From: Roseivirga sp.
Lineage (GTDB): Bacteria; Bacteroidota; Bacteroidia; Cytophagales; Cyclobacteriaceae
Reading direction: 5' to 3'
Length of the DNA stretch: 64,000 bases
Assembly (NCBI GenBank): GCA_021404565.1
Contig: JAAWWF010000083.1
Span: 111,840 to 175,839 of the forward strand
This document shows positions 1 to 9,600 of the stretch, piece by piece. The notes beneath the pieces are model-generated. The model worked only from the letters and a program-made list of their open reading frames with translations. It was not told the DNA's origin and did not search any database. Made by a program: the position numbers and the translations under genes. Numbering within the stretch: position 1 is the stretch's first letter; each line of letters opens with the position of its first letter.

Positions 1-1005
1 TACTCTCGGTTTTAGGTTTTCTTTTGCGAGGCGCTCATCAATGGTCAGCTGACTGAGCTTACCACTGGTTTTAACCAAATCAGGGTGCCTCAGCAAAGCC
101 AGCTCTGTAAGACTGTCCAGGGTAGTAATAGGAACGAGGGCCTGGTCCTCCAGTTTCAAATCAGGAATCAGCTCATCTTTCAACTCCAAAGGCTCCTGAT
201 TCTCTCCCCACAGGTAATTGGATAGCACCAAACCTGATCTCTTAAAATCTATCAAGGCAGCTCGTCTGTCTACCTGTCTGTTTTGCAAGGTAATGGCCGC
301 CTGTACCGTATCGATGGCCGCCACCTCACCAAAATCAAAGTCAAGCCTCACCCTACGGTAAATCTCCTCTGAAATGCTCATACTCTCATCTATAAGCCTG
401 AAATTATAGTATGCGAAATACCAGTTCCAATAGTCCTTGGCGGCAGAAAGCAGTATTTTATTGATCAGCTTAATTCTCTCCGCCTGATTGATCTCACTAA
501 AAATCTGTGCCTGCTTTACAGCTGCCCTACGCTGGTCTATCAACAAACCTCTGCCAATCGGCAGGCTTAGCCCCGCTGTGACCTGGCGAAAATCATCACT
601 TCCAGGTATGGTATTTTCAGGATTAAGAAAAACACCCTTGTTTCGATCTACACTGATTTTCGGGTCGATTGGAAACCAGGTGGGTACTTTGAGTGAGGTA
701 TTAAAGATGTCATAATACTCTGTACCTTTAAAGTTTTTTACATCCCAGGAAGCCTCAAGCTTCGGGTCAAAGGCACCACGGGCCAGCCTCAGCTCTTGTC
801 GGGCAATTTCAGGTAACAATTCAGCCTGCTTTACCACCGGATGATTGGCCAGTACAAAAACTACAAAAGACTCCAGAGAGAGCAGTTCAGATGAATCTGA
901 GGGAGCCGTTACCAATAGCTCTTCCAGTGATTTGACATCAATATTCTGTGCCCGAACAGACTGCAGACAGCTTAATGTCAGTAATATGATCAAAAGCTTC
1001 CTCAT
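1..1005 (-). CDS. TolC-family outer-membrane efflux protein (3' end outside window)
   Basis: Reading the minus strand from the ATG at 1005 gives an open frame that runs off the left edge, at least 335 codons. It starts with a signal peptide (MRKLLIILLTLSCLQSVRAQ) and continues with amphipathic, coiled-coil-rich sequence typical of outer-membrane factors, including SLPIGRGLLIDQRRAAVKQA. The family forms trimeric periplasmic tunnels and outer-membrane barrels that work with an inner-membrane transporter and an HlyD adaptor. The start follows the hlyD stop by one base (TAAGATG), so it is the last visible gene of the tetR-ABC-hlyD-tolC operon. The C-terminus is missing only because the window ends. 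Family assignment is confident; substrate is unknown. Confidence 0.88.
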   Translation of the reverse strand, partial: MRKLLIILLTLSCLQSVRAQNIDVKSLEELLVTAPSDSSELLSLESFVVFVLANHPVVKQAELLPEIARQELRLARGAFDPKLEASWDVKNFKGTEYYDIFNTSLKVPTWFPIDPKISVDRNKGVFLNPENTIPGSDDFRQVTAGLSLPIGRGLLIDQRRAAVKQAQIFSEINQAERIKLINKILLSAAKDYWNWYFAYYNFRLIDESMSISEEIYRRVRLDFDFGEVAAIDTVQAAITLQNRQVDRRAALIDFKRSGLVLSNYLWGENQEPLELKDELIPDLKLEDQALVPITTLDSLTELALLRHPDLVKTSGKLSQLTIDERLAKENLKPRV

Positions 1006-1006
1006 C

Positions 1007-2362
1007 TTACTTACCAGCCATTTTGCCCTTAATACCCTCTTCGGGTGTTTCATAAAAGCTCGGAGGAAATCCGTTGAGCTGTCGCCATATCTCGTACCAC
1101 ACTGCCACGTTGTCCAACATCACCCAGCCTTTGGTGCCCGAGCCGATTCTCAGCTGCTCAGGCCATGGCTCATCATTAGGGTCGGGAGTAACCAGAATAC
1201 GGTACTGTCCACCCACGCTGTTTACCCGGTCAATGACCTTTACCACTCCTCCGAAGGTACCTACGGATACACTGGGCCAACCGGAAAACTGCAGGGCAGG
1301 CCAGCCGTCAAACTGTATTCTCACCTTTCTGCCGGGCTGAATCAAGGGTACATCCAGGGCCTTGACATACATTTCTACCGCCAGATCAGGGTCTTCCGGT
1401 GAGATCTGTACGACAGACTCTCCCTCTTTAATGGTCTCTCCGATACCGGCCTTCATCGCCTTTACGATATATCCATCCTGGGGTGCTATGATCTGATACT
1501 GCTCGTTCCGAATGCTCAGGTTGGCATACTCGTTCTCCAGTTTGGTCAGAGATGCCTCAGACTCAAATACATCCGCCAGGGTATTGCTCAGGTCAGACTG
1601 TGCCTTACTGATTTTGTCTTTGTACTCAGCCTCTACCGCATTAATGCCTACGGTAGTGTTAATCACCTCGGTCTTACTCTCCAGAAATTTGTTCTCAGCA
1701 CTTATCTGCTTCATTTTGGAGGCCTGATACTTTGACTCAATCTCCTGAAACTTGGTCAGTGCGATATTCCCGGCATCAAAACGCCTTTTGTTCCTGCCGA
1801 AAATATTTTCCTGGTTAGCAAACCTTACCTTTTCAGCCTCATAATCCACACTGTCACTTGTCAGCTTAAATTTTGATTGCTGTAGCTTGTTAACAGCCTG
1901 CTGCCTTTTAGCAATCAGTAATGACTCCAATGCCTCAATCTGATTTTCAAGTGCAGAGGCCTTTTCTCTTTTTGAAGCAATGCCTCCACTCTTGGCATCA
2001 ATCTGATCCTGCGTTCTGCGTAAAAGCTGCGGATCGAAGTATTTGTCTTTTACCTCAGATAGGGTAAGTATGGTATCTCCCTTATTTACAAACTCCCCTT
2101 CGCTTACCTTCCAGGAAGATATTCTACCGGCAATGGCCGTTTCAACAGATTGTGGCCTTTGTGAGGGTGAAAAAGCGGTAAGCTTACCCTTTCCCCTGAT
2201 GTTTTGCTGCCATGGGAAAAAGAGCAGGATAAAGAACAGGAAGGTAACCGTCATCAACACCTTGGCCAGTACTTTACCCGCATTGGGGGTCTTCAATGTC
2301 TTGAATAAAATGCTCTGATCGTTCAGTTCATTCACCCGGTTATTTTTTGATAAGTTCAGCAT
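1007..2362 (-). CDS. HlyD-family membrane fusion (adaptor) protein
   Basis: 451 residues. A cytoplasmic N-terminus is followed by one membrane span near residues 33-50 (LAKVLMTVTFLFFILLFF). Then come a first half-lipoyl region (AGRISSWKVSEGEFVNKGD), a long coiled-coil hairpin of about residues 110-280 rich in K/E/Q, and the second half-lipoyl region (APQDGYIVKAMKAGIGETIKEG). This is the layout of type I secretion/HlyD adaptors that bridge an inner-membrane ABC protein to TolC. The stop of the ABC gene lies 4 bp upstream and tolC begins 1 bp downstream, so the three are almost certainly co-transcribed. The C-terminal part (about 330-451) is beta-rich. Nothing in the sequence identifies the cargo. 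Confidence 0.93.
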   Translation of the reverse strand: MLNLSKNNRVNELNDQSILFKTLKTPNAGKVLAKVLMTVTFLFFILLFFPWQQNIRGKGKLTAFSPSQRPQSVETAIAGRISSWKVSEGEFVNKGDTILTLSEVKDKYFDPQLLRRTQDQIDAKSGGIASKREKASALENQIEALESLLIAKRQQAVNKLQQSKFKLTSDSVDYEAEKVRFANQENIFGRNKRRFDAGNIALTKFQEIESKYQASKMKQISAENKFLESKTEVINTTVGINAVEAEYKDKISKAQSDLSNTLADVFESEASLTKLENEYANLSIRNEQYQIIAPQDGYIVKAMKAGIGETIKEGESVVQISPEDPDLAVEMYVKALDVPLIQPGRKVRIQFDGWPALQFSGWPSVSVGTFGGVVKVIDRVNSVGGQYRILVTPDPNDEPWPEQLRIGSGTKGWVMLDNVAVWYEIWRQLNGFPPSFYETPEEGIKGKMAGK

Positions 2363-2366
2363 GGCT

Positions 2367-4541
2367 TCAGACTTTGATGATTTTGTTGAGATAACCTGCC
2401 GACAGCAGTTCCGGATAAGTACCCTCTATGGCAACCGTACCTTCTTCCATCAGGATAATTCTATCACAGGCCGCCATGACCATAGGGTCGTTTGATACGG
2501 CCACCAGGGTACACAAAGCTTCTTCGGTCACCAGTTGAACCAGCTTCTCCTTTTCCGAGCGCTGGAAGGAACCAAAGAAATCGTTTAGAATCATAAGCCG
2601 TGGCTTTTTCACCAGGCATCGCGCCAGAATAAGCTTGCTTACGAAAGAACTGGAAAAGCCCTTTCCTCCACTCAATATATTGGTATTCAACCCATCGGGG
2701 AGCATGTTGATTTTATCTGCAAGGCCTACCTTGGCGATAGCTTCTACAGCATCACGGGTAGATACCTGTGGCTTACCCACTACGATGTTTTCCAGAATGG
2801 TACCCTCGAAAATATCTTCCGTGGATACGTTTTTGGCCATCTTATCACGCAAATTGGCAAGGTCCAGATCCCTGAGACTATATTCATTAATAGTCAGGGC
2901 TCCCTCGAACTTTTGATTAATACCCGCTACAGTATTGGTAAGGGTGGTTTTACCAGATTCATTACCACCTGAAATACATACCTTTTCTCCGCAGGCAAAG
3001 CCGGTATTGATGTTGTGAATCGCTGGTTTGTTAGCTCCGGGATAGGTATAGCTCAGGTTTCTGATTTTCACAGAAAACCCTTTGTTCATGTCTTCTTCGT
3101 TCAAATCAATACCACCGATTTTTTCCAGAGGCAGATCAGTTACCTGGCTTATTTTATCCACGGCCGTGAGCATGTCATATACCACATCCATGTAGGTAAT
3201 GATCTTCTCTACAGAGTTGAGAATAAGGATGATGATTACCTCAGAAGCGACAAACTGCCCCAGGGTTATTTCTCCATTGATGACCAATCGGGTGCCTATG
3301 ATCAAAAGCCCGCCAGTAATAACTGCCTTAAAAAGCACAATATAAATGTACTGGTTGACCAACACCTTAAAGTGGGTTCTGCGATTGATCAGGTAGCTAT
3401 TTACATTGTACTCTGTCTTTTTAATAGGGAGGCTGGTGTTCCCTGAAATCTTGAAAGAATTGAGGGTACGTGCAATTTCTTCCAGCCAGTACACCACCTT
3501 ATACTTATACATAGACTCATTGATAGAGGACTGTAGCCCTCTGGGGCCCGTTAGTCTGAAAATGATAACCAGGGTAAGTACCAGCACCAGCCCGAAAAAC
3601 ACAAAGAAGGCATGATAGAAGGACAGTAGCAGCAAGCCAAATAAGATCTGAATCAGGCCTGACATTAAATCACCCAGCAACTTAGGCAAGCCTTTCTGGA
3701 TAGTGAGTACATCGAAGAAGCGGTTGACCAGCTCAGGTGCGTGTAGCTTGTCAAGAGATTCTACCTTCATGCGGGGAATCCGGAAGGTGAATTCCATGGC
3801 CGCCTTGGTAAAGATTCTCCGCTGTAGGTATTCTACCAGGGTGATCTGCATTACCTGTAAACCTCCTGAAGCAAGTATCCCCAGCAGCACCAAACCAATT
3901 AAGAGATAGATTGAACTAAAGACTACTCCTCCGGAAACCAGCTCCACTGTGGCCTGTATGCCCAGTGGCAATGTAAGGGAGACAATTCCTACAAAGGCCG
4001 CATAAACAAAGATGTAGAAGATGTCTTTGCGCTCTTCACTCAATAACCTGAATAGACGCTTTACCGGAGACAATTTCTGTCCTTCCTCATCACCTTCATG
4101 TTCGGAAACCAGGCTCTTATAACTAAATGCTCCCAGGAGCATTACTTCACCTTTTTCGTTTTTAATCAATCGGTCTTCAAGCCCTTCAAATGCTACTTCC
4201 TCTGTACTTTGTCCATTGACAATCAGCGCTTTCGTTACCCCCCTTTTGCCTTTATTGAGGATCACCGGTAAAAAAGAGCCCTCTGTCTGGTAAAAGGCAA
4301 TCATGGGAATCTGTACTTCCTTCACGAATGCCCTTAGATCCTTTATCTCCAGGGTCTGGTCGAGCAATACTACTCGCACCTTGTTGGCCGATTCTATAAG
4401 GTCTCGCTTAAATTCAAAAGCCTCATCGATACCGTAACGTTTGGAGTTGATATGCAGGTCTTCAAACAGGGCTTCCTCCAGGGTTGCTTCCAGCAGCAGG
4501 GCTGTCTCCTTAATTGTATTGGCTATGTGTTGATTGGTCAT
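2367..4541 (-). CDS. ABC exporter subunit with C39-like N-domain and degenerate ATPase motifs
   Basis: 724 residues. About 1-150 is a soluble N-domain in the position of the C39 peptidase domain of RTX/bacteriocin exporters; it contains no cysteine, so it cannot be a C39 protease. About 170-450 carries six predicted membrane helices. The nucleotide-binding domain has a normal Walker A (GGNESGKT, 525-532), but the signature is LSGGKG (623-628) and the Walker B reads LMILND followed by Phe (D654, F655) instead of the catalytic Glu. The switch histidine position is Asn (SNDP, N684), and the Q-loop glutamine is not evident in VSTEDIFEGTI. Family knowledge: such changes usually mean very low ATP hydrolysis. 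It sits between tetR and hlyD; no second ABC gene is in the operon. Confidence 0.9.
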   Translation of the reverse strand: MTNQHIANTIKETALLLEATLEEALFEDLHINSKRYGIDEAFEFKRDLIESANKVRVVLLDQTLEIKDLRAFVKEVQIPMIAFYQTEGSFLPVILNKGKRGVTKALIVNGQSTEEVAFEGLEDRLIKNEKGEVMLLGAFSYKSLVSEHEGDEEGQKLSPVKRLFRLLSEERKDIFYIFVYAAFVGIVSLTLPLGIQATVELVSGGVVFSSIYLLIGLVLLGILASGGLQVMQITLVEYLQRRIFTKAAMEFTFRIPRMKVESLDKLHAPELVNRFFDVLTIQKGLPKLLGDLMSGLIQILFGLLLLSFYHAFFVFFGLVLVLTLVIIFRLTGPRGLQSSINESMYKYKVVYWLEEIARTLNSFKISGNTSLPIKKTEYNVNSYLINRRTHFKVLVNQYIYIVLFKAVITGGLLIIGTRLVINGEITLGQFVASEVIIILILNSVEKIITYMDVVYDMLTAVDKISQVTDLPLEKIGGIDLNEEDMNKGFSVKIRNLSYTYPGANKPAIHNINTGFACGEKVCISGGNESGKTTLTNTVAGINQKFEGALTINEYSLRDLDLANLRDKMAKNVSTEDIFEGTILENIVVGKPQVSTRDAVEAIAKVGLADKINMLPDGLNTNILSGGKGFSSSFVSKLILARCLVKKPRLMILNDFFGSFQRSEKEKLVQLVTEEALCTLVAVSNDPMVMAACDRIILMEEGTVAIEGTYPELLSAGYLNKIIKV

Positions 4542-4555
4542 TGACGCTTAGGGTT

Positions 4556-5230
4556 TTAACCGATGGTCTTTCTGATCATTTCAAGCAGAAATACAATGTT
4601 CTCTGAATGAACTCTTCCGTCAGCAGCTTTGTGCTCGGTAAGTGAAGGCAGATGTTCTGCGAAAAACACCTGCTGATGCGAAGCCTCAAGCATGGTGCTT
4701 ATCAAGGTATGGGCATAGAGGTAGTCGGGATTGATTTCCAGAACAATGACAGCAATGCGTTTGCAGAGTGATTTAAAGCCACGAAACAGGCCTTCTTTGT
4801 TATCCTCATCTACCTGTTTGGTGTGATAGGTTTTGTCTGATTCATTGATCACGATTCTTTGCAAGGCCACTTCATCCACCGAGGGAAACATAGGATCAGC
4901 CACTTTCTTTTCTCCCACCAGTCTCACTGCAATGGCCAGGCGTTCCTGAGGATCAACTACATTATTGGTCTCATACTCGATTTTATACTCCAGCCAATTC
5001 CAGTACCAGGCTATGAGGTACACCAGAAGTCTGTGTTTGTTTTCGAAATAGCGATAAATAGAGGCCTCAGTAGACTCGATTTCCACAGAGAGCTTCTTAA
5101 AAGTGAATTGCTCCAGCCCCATCTCTTCTATCATACAGATGGATTGGGTGATGATTTTCCTACCAAGCTCTGTATCCTGAGGGTCTCTCAAATACAGGTT
5201 ATCGTTCATTTCCAAGCGTAAAAGCGCCAT
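4556..5230 (-). CDS. TetR-family transcriptional regulator
   Basis: 224 residues. The N-terminal helix-turn-helix region covers about 20-65 (GLEQFTFKKLSVEIESTEAS, then IYRYFENKHRLL), which is the TetR pattern. The rest is a helical ligand/dimer domain with aromatic residues (LIAWYWNWLEYKIEYE). It is the first gene of the operon that continues with the ABC, HlyD and TolC genes (14-bp gap), so it probably controls its own export system. Two ATGs are possible: the one at 5230 or the one seven codons inside (5209, MNDNLYL). I keep the first because it is compatible with the upstream palindrome. The effector is unknown. Confidence 0.88.
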   Translation of the reverse strand: MALLRLEMNDNLYLRDPQDTELGRKIITQSICMIEEMGLEQFTFKKLSVEIESTEASIYRYFENKHRLLVYLIAWYWNWLEYKIEYETNNVVDPQERLAIAVRLVGEKKVADPMFPSVDEVALQRIVINESDKTYHTKQVDEDNKEGLFRGFKSLCKRIAVIVLEINPDYLYAHTLISTMLEASHQQVFFAEHLPSLTEHKAADGRVHSENIVFLLEMIRKTIG

Positions 5231-5269
5231 GCTAAACTATCGAATTAAAATGTTAATCAATCAACAATA

Positions 5270-5282
5270 ATAGTATTACTAT
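5270..5282. promoter_or_regulatory. Inverted repeat, candidate TetR operator
   Basis: ATAGTA-T-TACTAT is a perfect 6-bp inverted repeat around one central base, 40 bp upstream of the tetR start. Short near-palindromes just upstream of a self-regulating tetR operon are the usual operator position. The link to this regulator is inference. Confidence 0.45.
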
Positions 5283-5400
5283 CATTAAAGTCAGTAACAT
5301 AACGCCCTTGATCGAAAATGGTTCTGAAAATTTTTGATTTTTATACAGAAGGAGTTTTTAACCTCCTTTGCCAGTCAGGGGAAAACTTAAGGTCAGGGCA

Positions 5401-6033
5401 CAAAAAAAGCCACTCCCCAGTGGCTCTTTTCTGTATTTTTAAAAATACCCCCAAATAACAAAAGCGGGGGACAATTGCTTGCCCCCACTCATCCTGCATC
5501 GACCGTAGTCATTGCAGAATACCAAGTTACTGTTCAGAACTTCGTCCTCCGTACAATGGCCCAAGCTATTGTCTGGTGGAGTCTGCCTTTTTCCAGCTTC
5601 GCCCTATGCATACACTCAGTGTAATACAATTAAAATGAAGCATGCAGTTTGAGAGAGTTACCTGCTCGGCAGGCAATTCCCGGACTCTTTACTCAATCAT
5701 CTCCGAAGATTTGATTGGGCTGATCCCGCTTTCTGTCGGCATTCCCGAAGGAATTTTGACATTGCGCTGATCAATGGGCTGTCCACCGTAGTTTTCCACC
5801 CAAGTCCGCCAAAGTGATTACCCTGAAGTGCTCACTCTGGGTAGCTTTTTCAACACCTGCTCCGAAGAGCCTGCATCGCCTAGTTCTACCTTCCACATGA
5901 ATACCGAGGCATCATGCTTCTGCTTTACTGTCTCAGAACGTCATCTTGCGATTCCGAACCTTTCACTACCATTTTCCGAGCTTCCCCCGAAGAGAGACTG
6001 AAGTTTTATCTTCTGTTCTTTATCCCTCACTTG
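5401..6033 (-). ncRNA. Structured non-coding RNA of about 630 nt, family not recognised
   Basis: There is no convincing reading frame, yet the minus strand is full of stable hairpins. UUCG tetraloops close at 5859-5870 (GCTC-TTCG-GAGC), 5741-5754 (ATTCC-TTCG-GGAAT), inside the stem 5694-5717, and at about 5984-5995. A cUACGg loop sits inside a CTGCA/TGCAG stem at 5494-5517, and a GCAA loop in a G5/C5 stem at 5466-5486. Further stems include CCTGC-CGA-GCAGG, ACAAT/ATTGT, TACAC-TGA-GTGTA and TACCC/GGGTA. UNCG loops are only stable in this orientation, which fixes the strand. A promoter-like element lies at 6040-6070 and an intrinsic terminator ends it at 5408-5425. I see none of the conserved cores of RNase P, tmRNA, 6S, SRP RNA or group II domain V. 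Ends are estimates. Confidence 0.7.
5402..5425 (-). terminator. Intrinsic terminator of the structured RNA
   Basis: On the minus strand AGCCACT-GGGG-AGTGGCT (5408-5425) is a perfect 7-bp stem followed at once by seven T (5408-5402). It closes the structured RNA region and separates it from the tetR operon. Confidence 0.85.
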
Positions 6034-6039
6034 GTATAC

Positions 6040-6070
6040 CTAAGGTACCCTTAATAACTTTACATGCAAA
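6040..6070 (-). promoter_or_regulatory. Bacteroidota-type promoter for the structured RNA
   Basis: The minus strand has TTTG (6070-6067), a 19-bp spacer, then TACCTTAG (6047-6040). It matches the -33 TTTG / -7 TAnnTTTG pattern of Bacteroidota with one mismatch. The predicted start is near 6033, just in front of the hairpin-rich region. The DnaA-box cluster begins 17 bp upstream. Confidence 0.5.
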
Positions 6071-6086
6071 CTTTCTAACTATCTAG

Positions 6087-6154
6087 TTTTCAACAAGTTT
6101 CCCACCGATTTATACACAGGGTTATCAACAGGGTTATCCACCAAGTTATCCACA
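6087..6154 (+). other. Cluster of six DnaA-box-like 9-mers; possible oriC or DnaA-regulated site
   Basis: Direct repeats on the plus strand: TTTTCAACA (6087), TTTCCCACC (6098), TTATACACA (6110), TTATCAACA (6122), TTATCCACC (6134) and TTATCCACA (6146). The last is the exact bacterial DnaA-box consensus and the four at 6110-6154 are spaced exactly 12 bp apart. The flank at 6040-6086 is AT-rich and its minus strand contains TAGATAGTTAG, loosely like DnaA-trio elements. Tandem, phased boxes beside an AT-rich stretch are the build of a replication origin. In Bacteroidota oriC often lies away from dnaA, so absence of dnaA here is not decisive. Gene orientation does not show a clean divergence at this point. 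Confidence 0.65.
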
Positions 6155-6189
6155 ATCGCCTGTGATTGACTCATTTCATCTCTTCCTTA

Positions 6190-6639
6190 CTACTGATTCA
6201 CGGTAATGGTATAATTACCGGCTATGCCTTCTCCATGATTAGCAGTGCCTGCATTGCCATCTGAGGTAAAAGTGAAGACAAAACTGGTTTCAGTAAGGGT
6301 GACGATGGTGATGGTTTTGCCATCATCTACTGATAGTTGCTGTGCTTCTTCATCAGTCCACTGCCAGGTACCACTGGCACGGAACATATCTCCGGCATTG
6401 GTGGTGCTATAGCCTCCATCGGTAAAGGAGAAGGCAAAGCCGGTGAAGTTGGCTGATGCATCCTGTCCATCGATGATAATGCTGCCGCCCTGGGTAAGGT
6501 CCCAGCTTCCTGATAGCTTTTCAAAGGCCAGTTGCTGGGCCGTGGGATCATCTTCACCACCACAGCCTGTGGTGAAGATGATGAGTGTGAGTAGAACTGT
6601 GAGTCTGAATATTTGTCTGTATATGGATTGCTTTTTCAT
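6190..6639 (-). CDS. Small lipoprotein, lipocalin-like fold likely
   Basis: 149 residues with a lipoprotein signal ending in the lipobox FTTGC (Cys at about 26), followed by a short acidic linker (GGEDDPTAQQ). The mature part begins LSGSWDLTQGGSIIIDG and has short beta strands with GTWQWTDEEAQQL, the pattern of lipocalin-like Bacteroidota lipoproteins whose first strand starts G-x-W. It begins 7 bp after the stop of the giant protein and is probably co-transcribed with it, so it may help to anchor or mature that protein; this is inference. Expected location is the outer membrane. No catalytic motif is visible. Confidence 0.8.
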   Translation of the reverse strand: MKKQSIYRQIFRLTVLLTLIIFTTGCGGEDDPTAQQLAFEKLSGSWDLTQGGSIIIDGQDASANFTGFAFSFTDGGYSTTNAGDMFRASGTWQWTDEEAQQLSVDDGKTITIVTLTETSFVFTFTSDGNAGTANHGEGIAGNYTITVNQ

Positions 6640-6646
6640 GCTTGTC

Positions 6647-9600
6647 TTATTTTCTGATCATGATTTTCTTTTGTACGGTGCTGCTGCCATCGGTAAACTG
6701 TACCAGGTAAAGACCATTATGGTATTGGGAGACATCGAGCTTCAATGTGGGCTCTTTGTATTGGCTGATGTCAAAGGTTTTGATGCCTGACATATCATAG
6801 AGCTGAATATCCAGCGCTCTGCCATTGTATTTGGACAGGTCTATGGTGACTATGTCGGTGGCAGGGTTTGGGTATACATTGATCGACTCTGCCTTGAGCA
6901 GGCCATTGTCTACTGAGGTGATAATGGCTCCGTCTGCTGTGACTGTGAGAATACCGGTGCCTCCATTGGTAATAATGGTGACATCGCCTGTATATACCTG
7001 GGCTACTGTGGGGGTAAAGTTAAGGGTCACTGTCTGACTGGAGGCTGGTGCTACTGTAATGCCGGATACCGGGCCACCAAAGGCGGTTGGGTAAAGAATG
7101 CTGCTCACATTCAGCGTGGCATCGCCATCGTTGTGGATGATGATATCAAAGGTGGTCGTGATACCCAGTGGGGTGGCAGGGATATCGTTGTTACCGGTGA
7201 TACGCAAATCGGCTTCGGCCACATTGTCGATAGTGATCGTGAAGGCTTTTTCAAAGGTGCCTCCTCTCCCATCATCGGTCTGAATGCGGATATTATAACT
7301 CGCCTTCGTTTCCAGATCAAACGCTTCGGCTGCTTTTAGCTCGTCTCCCGCTATGGTGAAAGAAGCATTGTCTGTATCGCCTGTGCCTGCTACCAGGCTA
7401 TAGGTATGGGTATCGCCTGCATCGTCATCGGTGCTGCTCAGCATGGCTACTACATCGCCTATGGCATTGTTTTCCAGGATGCTGCTGGCTGACAGACTGA
7501 TATCGGTGGGGGTAAAGTTGGTATTGTATACCTCTCCTGTAAAGGTAGCCCCCAATACATTACCTGCTACGTCAGTGATACCGCTAATATCACTCAGGAT
7601 CAGACCGAAACTGCCTTCTCCAGTGATATTGTCTACCGTGACGGTAATACTGGTACCGGAACTGGCTGAGACACTGGCGACATTGGCGCTTTGGGTATCT
7701 GTTAGTGCAAGGGAGAAGTTGCTGGTACTCAAACCATGTACTTCTTCGCTGAAAGTGACCGTATAATCTACACTGCTCGCTGCGGTTGGGTTAGGGTCTG
7801 CCCTGGTGATACTTTGTACTGTTGGTACCACCGTATCAATGGTTATCAGAAAGGTATTGGTATTGGGACTGGCATTTCCTGCTGCATCCGTAGCCGTAAT
7901 GAATATGGTGATAGAGCTGCTAAAAGGCCTGAAAGTTACATCTGCCGTCCAGTCACCGTTGGCATCTGCTGTGGTCGTCTGCAGTGTAAAGGGGCCCGCT
8001 CCTACTATAATTGTTGCAAAGGGCTCTGCCGTACCGGTATAGATAAGAGTCGGATCGTTGGTGATGATATCGGTACTACTAATTCCGTTATCATCTGAGA
8101 TACCACTCAATACCGGATCAACCGGAGTGACTGTGTCAACAGTCAGGGCTAATACTGTACTTAAAGTACTGGTGTTTGTGGCGGCATCGGTGGCGTTGGC
8201 TGTGATACTGTAGCTGGCATCTGCCAAAGTGGTAGCTGAATGGTTATAGCTCCAGCCGCCTGAACCATCGGTAGTAGTCGTACCAATGCTGCTTCCATCA
8301 ATAAAGACTTCTACTGTGCTGTTGGCTTCGGCTGTTCCGGCAAAGATCAGGGTATTGTCACTCGTGATGTTATCTGCAGAATCTGAACCAGTGTCGTCCG
8401 ACATACTGGTGATCACAGGGGTGGCAGGGGCTGTAAGATCGGCCTGGATAGAGAACTGTGCAGCTGCAGTGTTATCATTACCAGCGGCATCCTGAGCAGA
8501 AGCAGCAGCTAAGTCTATCGTAACAGCGCCATCACCAGTCGGAGTCACAGTAACCGTATACACTGCTCCGGAACCAGAGAGATTAGCGGCAGTGCTATTG
8601 AGCAATGTCAAATCAGCCAGGCCTAGCCCGGTTATATCTTCAGAAAAGGTGAGCGTAATATCGAAAACTCCATTGATGGGATCATTGGCCGTACTGGTAA
8701 TAGTCACGGTAGGTGCGATCTCATCATTTTCAATACTCAATTGCGTAGCGGCTGTGTTGTCGTTACCGGCTCCATCTTGTGCCACGTTGGCTGGCACATC
8801 TACGGTAACTGTACCGTCAGCTGATGGGGTAATGGTAACGGTATAGCTAGTTCCCGACCCTGCAAAGCTACTGGCCGTTCCGTTTCCTACTGATATATCT
8901 CCCAGGGTAAAATCTGTTACAGCTTCATCAAAGGTGAAGGAGGCTGTAAAGGCTCCGCTGACAGGATCACCAGCCGTAGTGCTGATGGTAACAGTCGGAT
9001 CAGTCTCATCATTTTCAATGCTGAACTGAGTGGCGGCTGCGTTGTCATTGCCTGCGGTATCCTCTGCTGCGCCTGTGTTGATGTCTACCGTGACCGCGCC
9101 ATCGGCTGATGGGGTGATGGTGGCTGTGTAACTCGTACCTGAACCGGCAAAGTTGCCTGTTACTCCATTACCTACACTAATATCGCTTCCATCAAAACCG
9201 GTCACAGCTTCTGAGAAAGTGATCGTGATATCGAAAGCTCCGGCTATCGGATCACTGGCAATACTGGTTATGGTGACGGTCGGGGCTGTTTCATCATTCT
9301 CCAATGTGATAGTATTGGAAGCGGTATTATCATTACCAGCCAGGTCCTGTACAGAATTAGCCGGCAGGTTTACTGTGACGGTACCATCAGCAGCCGGGGT
9401 GATGGTAACTACATAAACTCCACCGCTTCCCGAAATTGCAGTTGCACTGCCATTGGTGACAATGAAGTCTCCGGTGGCTATGTTCATTACGTCTTCTGTA
9501 AAAGTGACAGTGATATCGAAAACTCCACTATGAGGGTCGTTTGCCATTGTGGTCAATGTGACATCGGGGGGAATCACATCCAGTAATATCACCACACCGG

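Noticed and set aside
5650..5700. RNase P-like string (AGTCCGGG ... GCAGGTAAC) on the minus strand in the structured RNA
   Set aside because: Only one short segment resembles the conserved core; the other universal regions of RNase P RNA are missing and the position within the RNA is wrong.
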